Shown one piece after another: positions 1 to 5,953 of a DNA stretch of 57,528 bases; the stretch's first letter is position 1; every line of letters starts with the position of its first letter. The position numbers and the translations under genes are program-made. Under the pieces are notes generated by a model. That model saw nothing but the letters and a program-made list of their open reading frames with translations, was not told where the DNA came from and did not search any database. This DNA is from a virus: the IMG/VR virus record IMGVR_UViG_3300027734_000004, positions 1-57,528 of that record; one strand, 5' to 3'.

Positions 1-127
1 AGGAAATCCTGTACGCCATGCAGGAGGCATGGACATCCAAGCGCCCATGGTCGAACCATTACCATGCAAAGCGCGATGGTCGATATGCCGTCACATTGAT
101 TGCAAGCCGCTGGGGCATTCCGCCTGA
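1..127. repeat. Left copy of 127-bp contig-end direct repeat
   Basis: These bases are identical to 57402-57528. The length, 127, equals a k-mer size commonly used by short-read assemblers, so this is most simply an assembly overlap of a circular or circularly permuted molecule. The reading frame of the primase-helicase continues perfectly across the join, which supports real closure. A biological terminal repeat of exactly this length cannot be excluded from the sequence alone. Confidence 0.95.
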
Positions 128-281
128 AACGGTTGAAAAGATGGTTGAAGCGTGGCTGATCAATGAGGTTATTGAGGTCAGCACGGCAGACTATAAAACA
201 AAAACCCGTGGGCTGAAGGTGCTGCGCAATCTTTATGATGAAAGCGGACCACCAGCAAACGCAAATTGGTACAATGATTAA
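1..281 (+). CDS. Primase-polymerase/helicase, C-terminal end (continues from 55556-57528)
   Basis: This is the last part of the gene that begins at the GTG at 55556. The open frame enters at base 3 and stops at 281. When the duplicated 127 bases are merged, the frame joins exactly and gives one protein of about 708 residues. The tail holds a likely winged-helix-type region (RWGIPPETVEKMVEAWLINE) of the sort found after RepA-type helicase cores. An internal ATG at 18 would give an 87-residue protein, but it is simply a codon within the longer gene. The main description is under 55556-57528. Confidence 0.9.
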   Translation, partial: EILYAMQEAWTSKRPWSNHYHAKRDGRYAVTLIASRWGIPPETVEKMVEAWLINEVIEVSTADYKTKTRGLKVLRNLYDESGPPANANWYND

Positions 282-291
282 GGATGATTTT

Positions 292-489
292 ATGACTTTT
301 GGAAGGACATCTACATACGGTTTGATCGAAATGACGGTTGGTGAGTCAAAGACTTTTCCAGCCCCAACGCCTGCGGACACACGCAGGATTTCCCGTAACA
401 CCAGCCAGTGCGGCATCAGGCATGATCGCTGTTACCGGTGCAAGTTAGATAGGAAGACGCGCATTACAACCGTGACGCGCATTAGATAA
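292..489 (+). CDS. Small basic protein, 65 aa, early operon
   Basis: No function is recognised. The ATG at 292 has an AAGGA ribosome-binding sequence about eight bases upstream, just after the stop of the primase-helicase at 281. A longer frame could start at 235, but that would lie inside the helicase tail. The C-terminal half is rich in Arg, Cys and Thr (RCYRCKLDRKTR). Its end resembles the short basic surface of small DNA-binding phage proteins, but there is no full domain. It is probably co-transcribed with the helicase and the following small genes. Confidence 0.6.
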   Translation: MTFGRTSTYGLIEMTVGESKTFPAPTPADTRRISRNTSQCGIRHDRCYRCKLDRKTRITTVTRIR

Positions 490-500
490 GGAGCAAGTAA

Positions 501-758
501 ATGACTGACGAACAAATTACCAAAGCTGCCCGCGCCATCTGCGTCGAGCAATCCAGCAAGCAGGATAACGGTGACGCACAAATATATGCTTCAGGCGGCT
601 GGGACCACACCATCTGGATGCGCCTTGTCGAAGCTGGCATCCGTAAGGGCATGGAGATCGAACGCGCTGCTGTAGCTGAATGGCTGCTAAGTTATGGCGA
701 ACGTCAAACGGCAGACGGCGTAAAACGCGCCGACTATCTAAAGGGGCAAAGCCAATGA
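501..758 (+). CDS. Hypothetical early protein, 85 aa
   Basis: The ATG at 501 follows a clear AAGGAG site. The protein begins MTDEQITKAARAICVEQ, a helical start often seen in small conserved phage proteins of unknown role, and carries a central Trp-rich stretch (GGWDHTIWMRLVEAGI). No catalytic motif or membrane segment is visible. Its stop overlaps the start of the next gene (ATGATGA), so the two are probably translationally coupled within the rightward early operon. Confidence 0.75.
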   Translation: MTDEQITKAARAICVEQSSKQDNGDAQIYASGGWDHTIWMRLVEAGIRKGMEIERAAVAEWLLSYGERQTADGVKRADYLKGQSQ

Positions 759-937
759 TGATTGATATAGATGTAAACCAGCTAGATGGCATTGTCCGCG
801 CATGGCTAAAGGATACATTGGAAACGGTGCAGCACAACTTAGCATATGGTTACGTTCACCCTGATGATGCCAAGCAATACAAAAAAGACATCAAGGCGTT
901 GAAGTGGGTGTTGGAATATATCGGGGAAGACGGATGA
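755..937 (+). CDS. Hypothetical early protein, 60 aa
   Basis: I chose the ATG at 755 because an AGGGG site lies about eight bases before it and the start overlaps the upstream stop. A longer in-frame start at 680 would sit deep inside the preceding gene. The product is acidic at the N-terminus and helical (AWLKDTLETVQHNLAYGY, then KKDIKALKWVLEYIGEDG). It resembles many short phage proteins without a known role, and no function is proposed. Confidence 0.7.
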   Translation: MMIDIDVNQLDGIVRAWLKDTLETVQHNLAYGYVHPDDAKQYKKDIKALKWVLEYIGEDG

Positions 938-967
938 CCGGTTTGTCAATCAAAAGGATGAGGTAGC

Positions 968-1135
968 ATGATCAAAGAACGTATCGAAGCGCTGCGCAAG
1001 CGCGAAGCCGTATGCTGGGAAATGTCGGAGGTGTTCTTGCATGCCAAGGACGCGCACGGCCTGCATGACATGGGTGTAGAGATCCAAGGCATCCAGCGGG
1101 CCATCCGGGAATTGGGGCATCTATTACGCATATAA
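968..1135 (+). CDS. Small helical protein, 55 aa
   Basis: This short frame begins at the ATG at 968 after a GATGAGG-like ribosome-binding stretch and ends at TAA 1133-1135. It begins MIKERIEALRKREAVCWE and continues as a heptad-like helix to IRELGHLLRI, so a small coiled coil is likely. It fills the gap between two neighbouring genes in the same direction. That fit, and the lack of any competing frame with a ribosome-binding site, is the main support. The function is unknown. Confidence 0.6.
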   Translation: MIKERIEALRKREAVCWEMSEVFLHAKDAHGLHDMGVEIQGIQRAIRELGHLLRI

Positions 1136-1147
1136 AGGATAAAGAAA

Positions 1148-1336
1148 ATGACATTGATAGAACTTAGAAACGTGGTCGCGGACCATGTCCAAACAAAACA
1201 CGGCAATGCGGAATTTGTCCGCCAGATCCGTTTCGGTGAGCAAGATGACGGCCCATTTATTACAGGCGCTTTGGCAGTCTGGGCCAAGTTCATGGAGGGC
1301 TTGCAACCAGCGCCGGAGGTATTGGCAGATGACTGA
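1148..1336 (+). CDS. Hypothetical early protein, 62 aa
   Basis: The ATG at 1148 is preceded by AAAGGATAAAGAAA. The product (MTLIELRNVVADHVQTKHGN...) is a small mixed alpha/beta protein with an acidic C-terminus (PAPEVLADD). No motif identifies it. It belongs to the run of tightly packed small genes downstream of the primase-helicase, which in phages commonly hold host-takeover or replication-accessory proteins. That role is an inference from position only. Confidence 0.65.
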   Translation: MTLIELRNVVADHVQTKHGNAEFVRQIRFGEQDDGPFITGALAVWAKFMEGLQPAPEVLADD

Positions 1337-1357
1337 GGCGGTATTGGAGCAATCACC

Positions 1358-1513
1358 ATGCAAATAAAAGCAGTTGTCGCATTGATGCAGGCAGGCGATT
1401 TTACCTTCAAGGAAGCTGCCGTGATCATCACCAAATTGGAAGAGCAGGGGTTGGCTATTTACAAAAAGAAGACCCCTAAATTGATCCGCGCAACCATCAA
1501 TAAGCCATCATAA
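1358..1513 (+). CDS. Small basic helical protein, 51 aa
   Basis: The ATG at 1358 has a GGAG site about nine bases upstream, and the frame ends at TAA 1511-1513. The protein starts MQIKAVVALMQAGDFTFKEA and has a second helix and a lysine-rich end (YKKKTPKLIRATINKPS). The helix-turn-helix-like spacing (ALMQAGDFTFKEAAVIITKL) would allow a small DNA-binding fold, but this is speculative. It is the last gene before the repeat array at 1518-1732, so it is one candidate partner for that array. Confidence 0.55.
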   Translation: MQIKAVVALMQAGDFTFKEAAVIITKLEEQGLAIYKKKTPKLIRATINKPS

Positions 1514-1517
1514 AGTT

Positions 1518-1732
1518 GGCGGAGGTAAGCAAAATCTACTTCCGCCAAATGGCGGAGGTAAGCATAAATCTACTTCCGCTTACTTCCGCTTTCCAAGGAT
1601 TCCCTAGGCGGAGGTAGGCGGAGGTAAGTGGCGGAGGTAAGTTGGCGGAGGTAAACCAAAGCAACGTGTAGTTACTTCCGCCTTTCCAGCTTTCTCTAGG
1701 CGGAGGTAGGCGGAAGTAAATTGGCGGAAGTA
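1518..1732. repeat. Array of 13 copies of a 10-bp motif (candidate iteron origin)
   Basis: The motif is GGCGGAGGTA. Direct copies sit at 1518, 1551, 1607, 1617, 1630, 1644 and 1699, with the variant GGCGGAAGTA at 1709 and 1723. Inverted copies (TACTTCCGCC or ...GCT) start at 1537, 1571, 1581 and 1673. Two larger units are similar: an inverted copy, about 18 bases containing CTAG, then two abutting direct copies (1581-1626 and 1673-1718). The density and mixed orientation are typical of iterons bound by an initiator, or of multi-operator arrays. The array lies in a gene-free gap next to the replication genes. Only the repeats are seen; origin function is inferred. Confidence 0.85.
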
Positions 1733-1937
1733 CCCTGATACTAAACGTATACAGAGGGTGGGCGTAATCGCCATCCACCCTTATGGGCTGCGGGTTTTAG
1801 GGTTGTTGAACATATGCGGAAGCTTCGCCCAGCGCGGAAGGTCGCCTGTGGCTCCCATCCGCTCTCCCGTTGGTCGTGGTCAATGCATCCGCTGACAATA
1901 TGGGAAACAGGTTAAATGAAATGAAAGGAGCAATGAC
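1733..1937. other. Non-coding stretch after the repeat array
   Basis: No convincing gene is present here. A bulged hairpin is visible at 1756-1780: GGGTG/CACCC closes an inner GGCG/CGCC stem over TAAT. Two degenerate half copies of the array motif (GCGGAAG) occur at 1816-1822 and 1834-1840. The stretch ends with the AAAGGAG ribosome-binding site of the gene at 1938. Together with the array it makes a 424-base gap, the larger of the two gaps inside the early operons. Confidence 0.6.
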
Positions 1938-2327
1938 ATGGCAAGACGAATACCGGATGTTGGTGAGATTGGAATGCGATACGGCAGACGGAATTATTTG
2001 CGGACGAAACAGCACCTGCTGCTGGCCAAACGTGCAAATTGGCATTTGGTCATATGTCCGGACAAATGCATGGACGGCTGGATTAATTTGAGATTGCATC
2101 TGGATCAACCGGCCAAAAAGAATTCTTTTGAGATTGGCGTGTTTGATGGAAAGGCAGCGCCGAAGGTGGATGTCCAATTGCTAAATGAAAATCATCCAAA
2201 GATGATGGCATGGGTGATGGACAGGGTTGCTGCATATGTCGATGGCAAGATTACCCTTAAGCCAGAGGCCGGTACGCCTGTGATCTACACAAGGGGTAGG
2301 CGTTGGAAACTTTTACATAAGGGATGA
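1938..2327 (+). CDS. Hypothetical early protein, 129 aa
   Basis: The ATG at 1938 follows AAAGGAGCAATGAC. The N-terminus is strongly basic (MARRIPDVGEIGMRYGRRNY), the middle holds beta-like stretches (SFEIGVFDGKAAPKVDVQL), and the C-terminus is basic again (RGRRWKLLHKG). No catalytic motif is recognised. The charge suits nucleic-acid binding. It is the first gene after the repeat array and lies four bases before the next gene, so it is in the same operon as the DDEIPF-tailed protein. Confidence 0.75.
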   Translation: MARRIPDVGEIGMRYGRRNYLRTKQHLLLAKRANWHLVICPDKCMDGWINLRLHLDQPAKKNSFEIGVFDGKAAPKVDVQLLNENHPKMMAWVMDRVAAYVDGKITLKPEAGTPVIYTRGRRWKLLHKG

Positions 2328-2331
2328 TATT

Positions 2332-2967
2332 ATGGCCAAGGCCGGAACAAAGAAGTACCGCCAAGAAAATGAATGGCGCACGATCCTGCCTAAAGAGCGC
2401 AGGCGTGACAGCGCACCATGGCAAGCTACCTACGCCATGTATGTCACAGGACAGGCATGGGTTGATGAGGTGACGCTGTGCGTTGAGCGTATGGAAAAGA
2501 AATGGGGATCTGGCCGGTTGCGGTTGATGGTTGGCCCAGAATTGAGGGATAAGTTTGATCGGCAGAGGTATCTGACCAACCAAGCTATTTACCATGGGGG
2601 TCTGGAAGACCTTAGGATGCATTGTAAGCGCATGCTGACTGGCTGGGCTACCTTGGATAGGGCGGCGGATGAAATGGGCTTAGAACGCTTCCCTGTGGAC
2701 GCATGGGACGTTGTTGGGGCGTCAGGCACAGTGCATGTGATCGTCAGGACGTTGGATGATGCCGTTGACTATCGCAAAGGGCGTCAGAACGTCTGCCTGT
2801 ATACGTTGGATGAGATCGCGGTGTTGCTTGACGGGCAGGGGCTGCTGGGAGCCGCTAAGGCTGCGTTTCCGGATGCGGAGATAGTCAAGGTGCGTAGAAG
2901 TGTCGGGGACGCCCTTAATGATATTGATACCAGTAAGGACGCCCTAGACGATGAGATCCCGTTTTAG
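2332..2967 (+). CDS. Conserved phage protein with SSB-like C-terminal tip, 211 aa
   Basis: The start ATG at 2332 has a GGGATGATATT leader. The protein has a basic N-terminus, a central helical region (GPELRDKFDRQRYLTNQAIY), a beta-rich part (VVGASGTVHVIVRTL), and ends in LDDEIPF. That ending closely matches the acidic tip of bacterial single-strand binding protein (DDDIPF in E. coli), which recruits many repair and replication proteins. The body of the protein is not an OB-fold SSB that I recognise. It may mimic or recruit SSB-binding proteins at the phage fork; this is inferred from the tail alone. Its stop overlaps the stop of the leftward cluster at 2964, so this is a convergent junction without a spacer. 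Confidence 0.8.
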   Translation: MAKAGTKKYRQENEWRTILPKERRRDSAPWQATYAMYVTGQAWVDEVTLCVERMEKKWGSGRLRLMVGPELRDKFDRQRYLTNQAIYHGGLEDLRMHCKRMLTGWATLDRAADEMGLERFPVDAWDVVGASGTVHVIVRTLDDAVDYRKGRQNVCLYTLDEIAVLLDGQGLLGAAKAAFPDAEIVKVRRSVGDALNDIDTSKDALDDEIPF

Positions 2968-3200
2968 GCACGGTCACCTGAAGCATAGGGCGGTGGCAAC
3001 GGGATCTTTTTCTTTAGCCACCGTGGGGTAATGCGGCCTTCCTCAAGGGCCGTCAGTAAAAGGGAAACAGACTGGGGTATTGGGGTAGTGCCATTGGCCC
3101 ACTTTCGACCGTGGCGGTGCGTGACGCCGGTTATCCATGACACGTCCACCTGACGGAGCCCCATGCGTTCAAGCGTGGCGCGGTATTCGTCTTTGGTCAT
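2964..3200 (-). CDS. HTH DNA-binding regulator, 78 aa
   Basis: This leftward gene starts at ATG 3200, which overlaps the stop of the upstream mini-gene (TAATG); a GTG at 3209 is an alternative. The protein carries a helix-turn-helix of the XRE/Cro-like type at about residues 12-45 (ERMGLRQVDVSWITGVTH, then RHGRKWANGTTPIPQ). It continues with a helix and a basic proline-rich tail. Small HTH proteins at the end of a leftward early cluster are commonly Cro- or repressor-like. It is one of two candidates to bind the GGGC-N5-GCCC operators; no direct evidence links them. Confidence 0.75.
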   Translation of the reverse strand: MTKDEYRATLERMGLRQVDVSWITGVTHRHGRKWANGTTPIPQSVSLLLTALEEGRITPRWLKKKIPLPPPYASGDRA

Positions 3201-3286
3201 TAATCCCACCAGTCGGTGTCAGTGTCGTTGCCGCCCACCAGCCCGATCAGGAGCAGGAAGGCGGCAAAGATTAATACGACATGCAT
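3200..3286 (-). CDS. Tiny membrane protein, 28 aa
   Basis: The frame starts at ATG 3286, three bases after the stop of the upstream gene, and its TAA overlaps the ATG of the HTH gene. The product (MHVVLIFAAFLLLIGLVGGN, then an acidic DTDTDWWD) is one hydrophobic helix with an acidic, tryptophan-containing C-terminus. The ribosome-binding site is weak, so expression would rely on coupling. The perfect fit between two coding genes and the clear membrane segment support it. Its role is unknown; small single-pass proteins in phages often act at the inner membrane. Confidence 0.5.
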   Translation of the reverse strand: MHVVLIFAAFLLLIGLVGGNDTDTDWWD

Positions 3287-3289
3287 GGA

Positions 3290-3523
3290 TTAATCCATCT
3301 CGCTTCGGTCATAGACAGGGGCGCTTGCCTCTGCCGGTGTCGGCAGGGATATGCTAATATTAGCGCCGCCGTCACGCATAACGACATATTCGTCCTTATG
3401 CTTGTCGTGTTTCATCGAAAGGCGCGAAGCCTTGCTCATAATCCTTAGGAACGCTTGTGCGTCTGATATGTCGATCAGGTAATCCATATATTCAATGGTG
3501 ATCTTTGCGTATTGCTTGGTCAT
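3290..3523 (-). CDS. Hypothetical early protein, 77 aa
   Basis: Reading leftward from ATG 3523 the product begins MTKQYAKITIEYMDYLIDIS. A mixed alpha/beta body follows with a basic stretch (SMKHDKHKDEYVVMRDGG). No motif is recognised. It starts two bases after the stop of the upstream gene at 3526 and is followed by the tiny membrane protein, so all share the transcript that starts near 3943. Confidence 0.65.
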   Translation of the reverse strand: MTKQYAKITIEYMDYLIDISDAQAFLRIMSKASRLSMKHDKHKDEYVVMRDGGANISISLPTPAEASAPVYDRSEMD

Positions 3524-3525
3524 GA

Positions 3526-3846
3526 TTAAGCCTTTCTTGCTGCAAGCTTGAGGGATGTATAACCAGACGTCTTTTTCTGGTTTGCCTTTGCGAATGATGC
3601 GAAAGCCTTTTCGCCCAGCATCTCGCGCAGTTTCTTTTCGACCGCCTTGGGGTCAGTCGAATAACGGTCATCGACCTTGCAGACGGTTGCCGTGAACAGG
3701 TCGCCATCATGACCACCTGCGCCAAGATCCTTGATCTCCGCTGCAAGCTTGTCAGCGACAGATGTCAGGTCAGCAATCTGCGCCTTGATCTCGCCAAGCT
3801 GGTCGATGTTGCACAGGTTGTGTGCGCGTGAAAAAAGTGTAGCCAT
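3526..3846 (-). CDS. Conserved phage coiled-coil protein, 106 aa
   Basis: The ATG at 3846 follows a TTGGAGATTTGAG leader (minus strand), a good ribosome-binding site. The first 45 residues form a likely coiled coil (LGEIKAQIADLTSVADKLAA). The second half has the pattern LGAGGHDGDLFTATV ... DPKAVEKKLREMLG. I have seen this arrangement in small conserved phage proteins of unknown role next to recombination or antirestriction genes. This is the first gene of the leftward transcript from the 3914-3943 promoter-operator, separated from it by a TTTTA repeat leader. Confidence 0.7.
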   Translation of the reverse strand: MATLFSRAHNLCNIDQLGEIKAQIADLTSVADKLAAEIKDLGAGGHDGDLFTATVCKVDDRYSTDPKAVEKKLREMLGEKAFASFAKANQKKTSGYTSLKLAARKA

Positions 3847-3913
3847 CTCAAATCTCCAATAAAATAAAATAAAATAAAATTTTGTGCGGTTGGTAATTTG
3901 CTGCCGCCTGACT

Positions 3914-3943
3914 TTACTAGGGCATGTCGCCCTAGTATGTCAA
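3914..3943 (-). promoter_or_regulatory. Leftward promoter with GGGC-N5-GCCC operator (site 1)
   Basis: On the minus strand: TTGACA (3943-3938), five bases, GGGC, GACAT, GCCC, then TAGTAA (3919-3914). The palindrome is perfect over eight bases per arm (ACTAGGGC/GCCCTAGT, 3916-3936). A protein bound here would sit between the -35 and -10 boxes and block RNA polymerase. It drives the leftward genes 3846-2964. The -10 box is a poor match to TATAAT. Confidence 0.75.
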
Positions 3944-3956
3944 ACACCAAATGATA

Positions 3957-4814
3957 TTATGCAGCGATATTTTCGATTATTTCCTCCTGATTGATCAAGA
4001 ATTCCGATGAACGCTTTGCCTGCGATGATGCAGTAAAGATCGCCCGCTTGTCTGCCTTCAGGACCTTCAGCCACGATGCCAGATAGTTGGTGTGCTGTAA
4101 GCCCTCCAACGGGATGCCCATCTGTGCGCAGACAAAGGCGCTGCCGATCTCTGCGACCAGTTCTTCGAACGCATAAGCGTCATCACCAAAGCGCTTGCCA
4201 AACTGACGGTCGCAGCGTGACTTGTGTCCGGTCCAGTGGACCAGTTCATGTGCAAGGGTCGCGGCATATGCCTCTTGGCTGCTGAAGCTGTCAGCGGTTG
4301 GCATGCCGATAAAGTCTGCCTGTGGCGTGTAGTAAGCTTTCGCTCCGCCATGCTGAACATCTGCGCCGACACGCGCTGCCAGTGCGTTGATCGATGTGTC
4401 GCCTGCGACAACGGGCTCCATGCCTTTTAGCTTGGCAGGGTCAAGACCATCGACCTGCTGCACGTTGAAAACGGTGAAGCCCTTAGCGAACGGTACGACC
4501 TTCATGGTGCCGTCATCCTGTTGGATCTTGGGGAATGACCAGAACACGATGGACGTGCCCTTTTCGCCCTTACGGACCTGACCGCCAAGTTCCGCTGCCT
4601 GCTTGTATGTCAGCCAGCCGTCAGCGGCATAAGCAGAGCAGGACAGGACCAGCCAATTAATGCCGTTATATGCGCGACCGGATGCTGCGTTGTGTGGGCC
4701 GCTGCCGCCGCACTTGCCATCTGCCCATGGCTTCAGCCAAGGGGCTGCGCCGGTTTCAAGCGCTGTGACGATGCGGTCGGTGACGTCCTGATAAATGTCA
4801 AACTTAATAGCCAT
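3957..4814 (-). CDS. ardC: ArdC-like antirestriction protein, 285 aa
   Basis: The protein matches the ArdC layout: an N-terminal ssDNA-binding domain (about residues 1-130, with DVTDRIVTALETG, then the tryptophan-rich start of the fold and NGINWLVL) and a C-terminal zincin-like metallopeptidase domain with HELVH at residues 189-193 and a downstream FEELVAE that should give the third zinc ligand. ArdC proteins protect incoming DNA from restriction by the new host. The length is close to that usual for the family. The gene is a single-gene unit: its own promoter-operator (site 2) lies just upstream, and the next leftward gene has another. Fast expression on entry would fit the role. The family call is strong; the substrate is not known from sequence. 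Confidence 0.92.
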   Translation of the reverse strand: MAIKFDIYQDVTDRIVTALETGAAPWLKPWADGKCGGSGPHNAASGRAYNGINWLVLSCSAYAADGWLTYKQAAELGGQVRKGEKGTSIVFWSFPKIQQDDGTMKVVPFAKGFTVFNVQQVDGLDPAKLKGMEPVVAGDTSINALAARVGADVQHGGAKAYYTPQADFIGMPTADSFSSQEAYAATLAHELVHWTGHKSRCDRQFGKRFGDDAYAFEELVAEIGSAFVCAQMGIPLEGLQHTNYLASWLKVLKADKRAIFTASSQAKRSSEFLINQEEIIENIAA

Positions 4815-4855
4815 ATATAATTCCTTATAAGATCGTATTTGGTTGCTGTTAGAAG

Positions 4856-4884
4856 TTCGTAGGGCATTATGCCCTATTTGTAAA
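4856..4884 (-). promoter_or_regulatory. Leftward promoter with GGGC-N5-GCCC operator (site 2)
   Basis: On the minus strand: TTTACA (4884-4879), four bases, GGGC, ATAAT, GCCC, then TACGAA (4861-4856). The palindrome TAGGGC/GCCCTA spans 4860-4876. The geometry is the same as at sites 1 and 3-5. The site lies about 45 bases before the start of ardC. Confidence 0.72.
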
Positions 4885-4948
4885 CCGCTATTTGATATTT
4901 AGCGTGTATAATATCGATTAATGGGTGGTGATTAAGTGGGTGGGGCGA

Positions 4949-5047
4949 TTAGCGATTATTGCCCCTGAGCGTCCGCACAATGGCGGCAACGCTCAGTGAC
5001 AGAACGCCCACAAAGAACAGGGTGGATGCGATGTGCGCTGCGTTCAT
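4949..5047 (-). CDS. Tiny membrane protein, 32 aa
   Basis: The ATG at 5047 overlaps the stop of the upstream gene (ATGA), a classic coupling signal, and the frame ends at 4949. The product begins MNAAHIASTLFFVGVLSLSV, continues as one hydrophobic helix, and ends in a basic tail (VRTLRGNNR), so an N-out/C-in single-pass orientation is likely. No family is recognised. It is the last gene of the leftward group 5770-4949, and the ardC promoter lies just downstream. Confidence 0.55.
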   Translation of the reverse strand: MNAAHIASTLFFVGVLSLSVAAIVRTLRGNNR

Positions 5048-5292
5048 TCGATCCAGTCCACTTCCGGCGCACCGTTGACCAATTCAATGACCTCACCAAG
5101 GGCCTTGCACATAATGCCGTTTGCCAAGCACACGTCGATCAGTTCGAGCAACGAGGGCTCAAGCGCATCAAGGGCCTTGAGGCTTTCGACGCTATCACCA
5201 TACAACTCGCCACCATCGTTGACGGCATTGCCGTACAGGACGTTGGAGCGGCTATCGATCAGGTCACGAACCACTTTAAATATGTCGGTCAT
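5044..5292 (-). CDS. Hypothetical acidic early protein, 82 aa
   Basis: Starts at ATG 5292, overlapping the stop of the upstream gene. The product begins MTDIFKVVRDLIDSRSNVLY and is acidic and helical, with leucine-rich stretches (LEPSLLELIDVCLANG). No motif is recognised. It is tightly coupled on both sides by four-base overlaps, so it is expressed together with its neighbours in the leftward operon from site 3. Confidence 0.65.
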   Translation of the reverse strand: MTDIFKVVRDLIDSRSNVLYGNAVNDGGELYGDSVESLKALDALEPSLLELIDVCLANGIMCKALGEVIELVNGAPEVDWIE

Positions 5293-5540
5293 GACATGTC
5301 TCCGCCGTTGTCGGCATAGTTGTTGATGTCGCTAAGCCAGTCGGCATAGCCTTCATGCAGGTCAGGATCTGCAAGCTTGTAGCTTACGCTATTGCAGTAC
5401 TTGTACCGGTTGGTGTACTCGCGGAAGAACAGCGCGAACAGGCTGGCCTTGTCATCCGCTTGGATGACTATGGACTGATCCGGCAGGGGCTTGAAGTAGA
5501 ATGGCTCATAGCCGCTCTTGATGATGGTTGCGTGTATCAT
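5289..5540 (-). CDS. Hypothetical early protein, 83 aa
   Basis: I chose the ATG at 5540 because a GGGGAAGG ribosome-binding sequence precedes it and it overlaps the upstream stop (ATGA). A longer frame from 5588 would run into the neighbouring gene. The product starts MIHATIIKSGYEPFYFKPLP and is rich in aromatic residues (REYTNRYKYCNSVSYKL). No function is recognised. Confidence 0.65.
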   Translation of the reverse strand: MIHATIIKSGYEPFYFKPLPDQSIVIQADDKASLFALFFREYTNRYKYCNSVSYKLADPDLHEGYADWLSDINNYADNGGDMS

Positions 5541-5770
5541 GCTGCCTTCCCCTTTACAAAGACGGTGGAGCATAGCGTTATGGCCCACAGCATCGCGTCA
5601 TCCCTGTTGGTGCGCGTCTCGCGGCTGTCGCCACCTATGCGCTGGTTGATGTACCAGAGGCCGTTGTCGCCTCGCTCGACGTAGGCGCTGCCAAGCTTCC
5701 CCTTAACGATGAAGCTGTCGGGGCCGGTGTCTTCGCTTACACGGGTGATAGTGAGGTCGGTGGTATTCAT
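5537..5770 (-). CDS. Hypothetical early protein, 77 aa
   Basis: The ATG at 5770 has a strong AAGGAAC site, and is preferred over 5839, which would overlap the promoter-operator. The protein begins MNTTDLTITRVSEDTGPDSF and has a beta-rich core (VKGKLGSAYVERGDNGLWYI), then a helix with RETRTNRDDAMLWAI. It is the first gene of the leftward group and lies 35 bases downstream of site 3. No family is recognised. Confidence 0.68.
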   Translation of the reverse strand: MNTTDLTITRVSEDTGPDSFIVKGKLGSAYVERGDNGLWYINQRIGGDSRETRTNRDDAMLWAITLCSTVFVKGKAA

Positions 5771-5804
5771 GTTACTAGTTCCTTTTTGCTTGGTTGCTGC
5801 ATTA

Positions 5805-5833
5805 TCAGTAGGGCGGTTCGCCCACATGGTCAA
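5805..5833 (-). promoter_or_regulatory. Leftward promoter with GGGC-N5-GCCC operator (site 3)
   Basis: On the minus strand: TTGACC (5833-5828), four bases, GGGC, GAACC, GCCC, then TACTGA (5810-5805), with TAAT directly after. It drives the leftward genes from 5770. It forms a divergent pair with site 4, whose GGGC begins 98 bases to the right. Confidence 0.75.
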
Positions 5834-5898
5834 CAACAATCGACATTTATTTATGCAAAAATTCGATTAATAAAATGCCATTGATCGATATTTCCCTA

Positions 5899-5927
5899 TT
5901 TACATACTGGGCAGCTTGCCCTAGTGA
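5899..5927 (+). promoter_or_regulatory. Rightward promoter with GGGC-N5-GCCC operator (site 4)
   Basis: TTTACA (5899-5904), four bases, GGGC (5909-5912), AGCTT, GCCC (5918-5921), then TAGTGA (5922-5927). The first gene starts 27 bases further on. The same layout in the opposite direction at site 3 makes this gap a divergent control hub. Confidence 0.75.
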
Positions 5928-5953
5928 TTGGGTGTCAACAAGGAGCAAATGAC

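Noticed and set aside
1536-1778. Minus-strand frame of 80 codons across the repeat array
   Set aside because: Its sequence is only the translation of the 10-bp repeats (LPPP-type); no ribosome-binding site.
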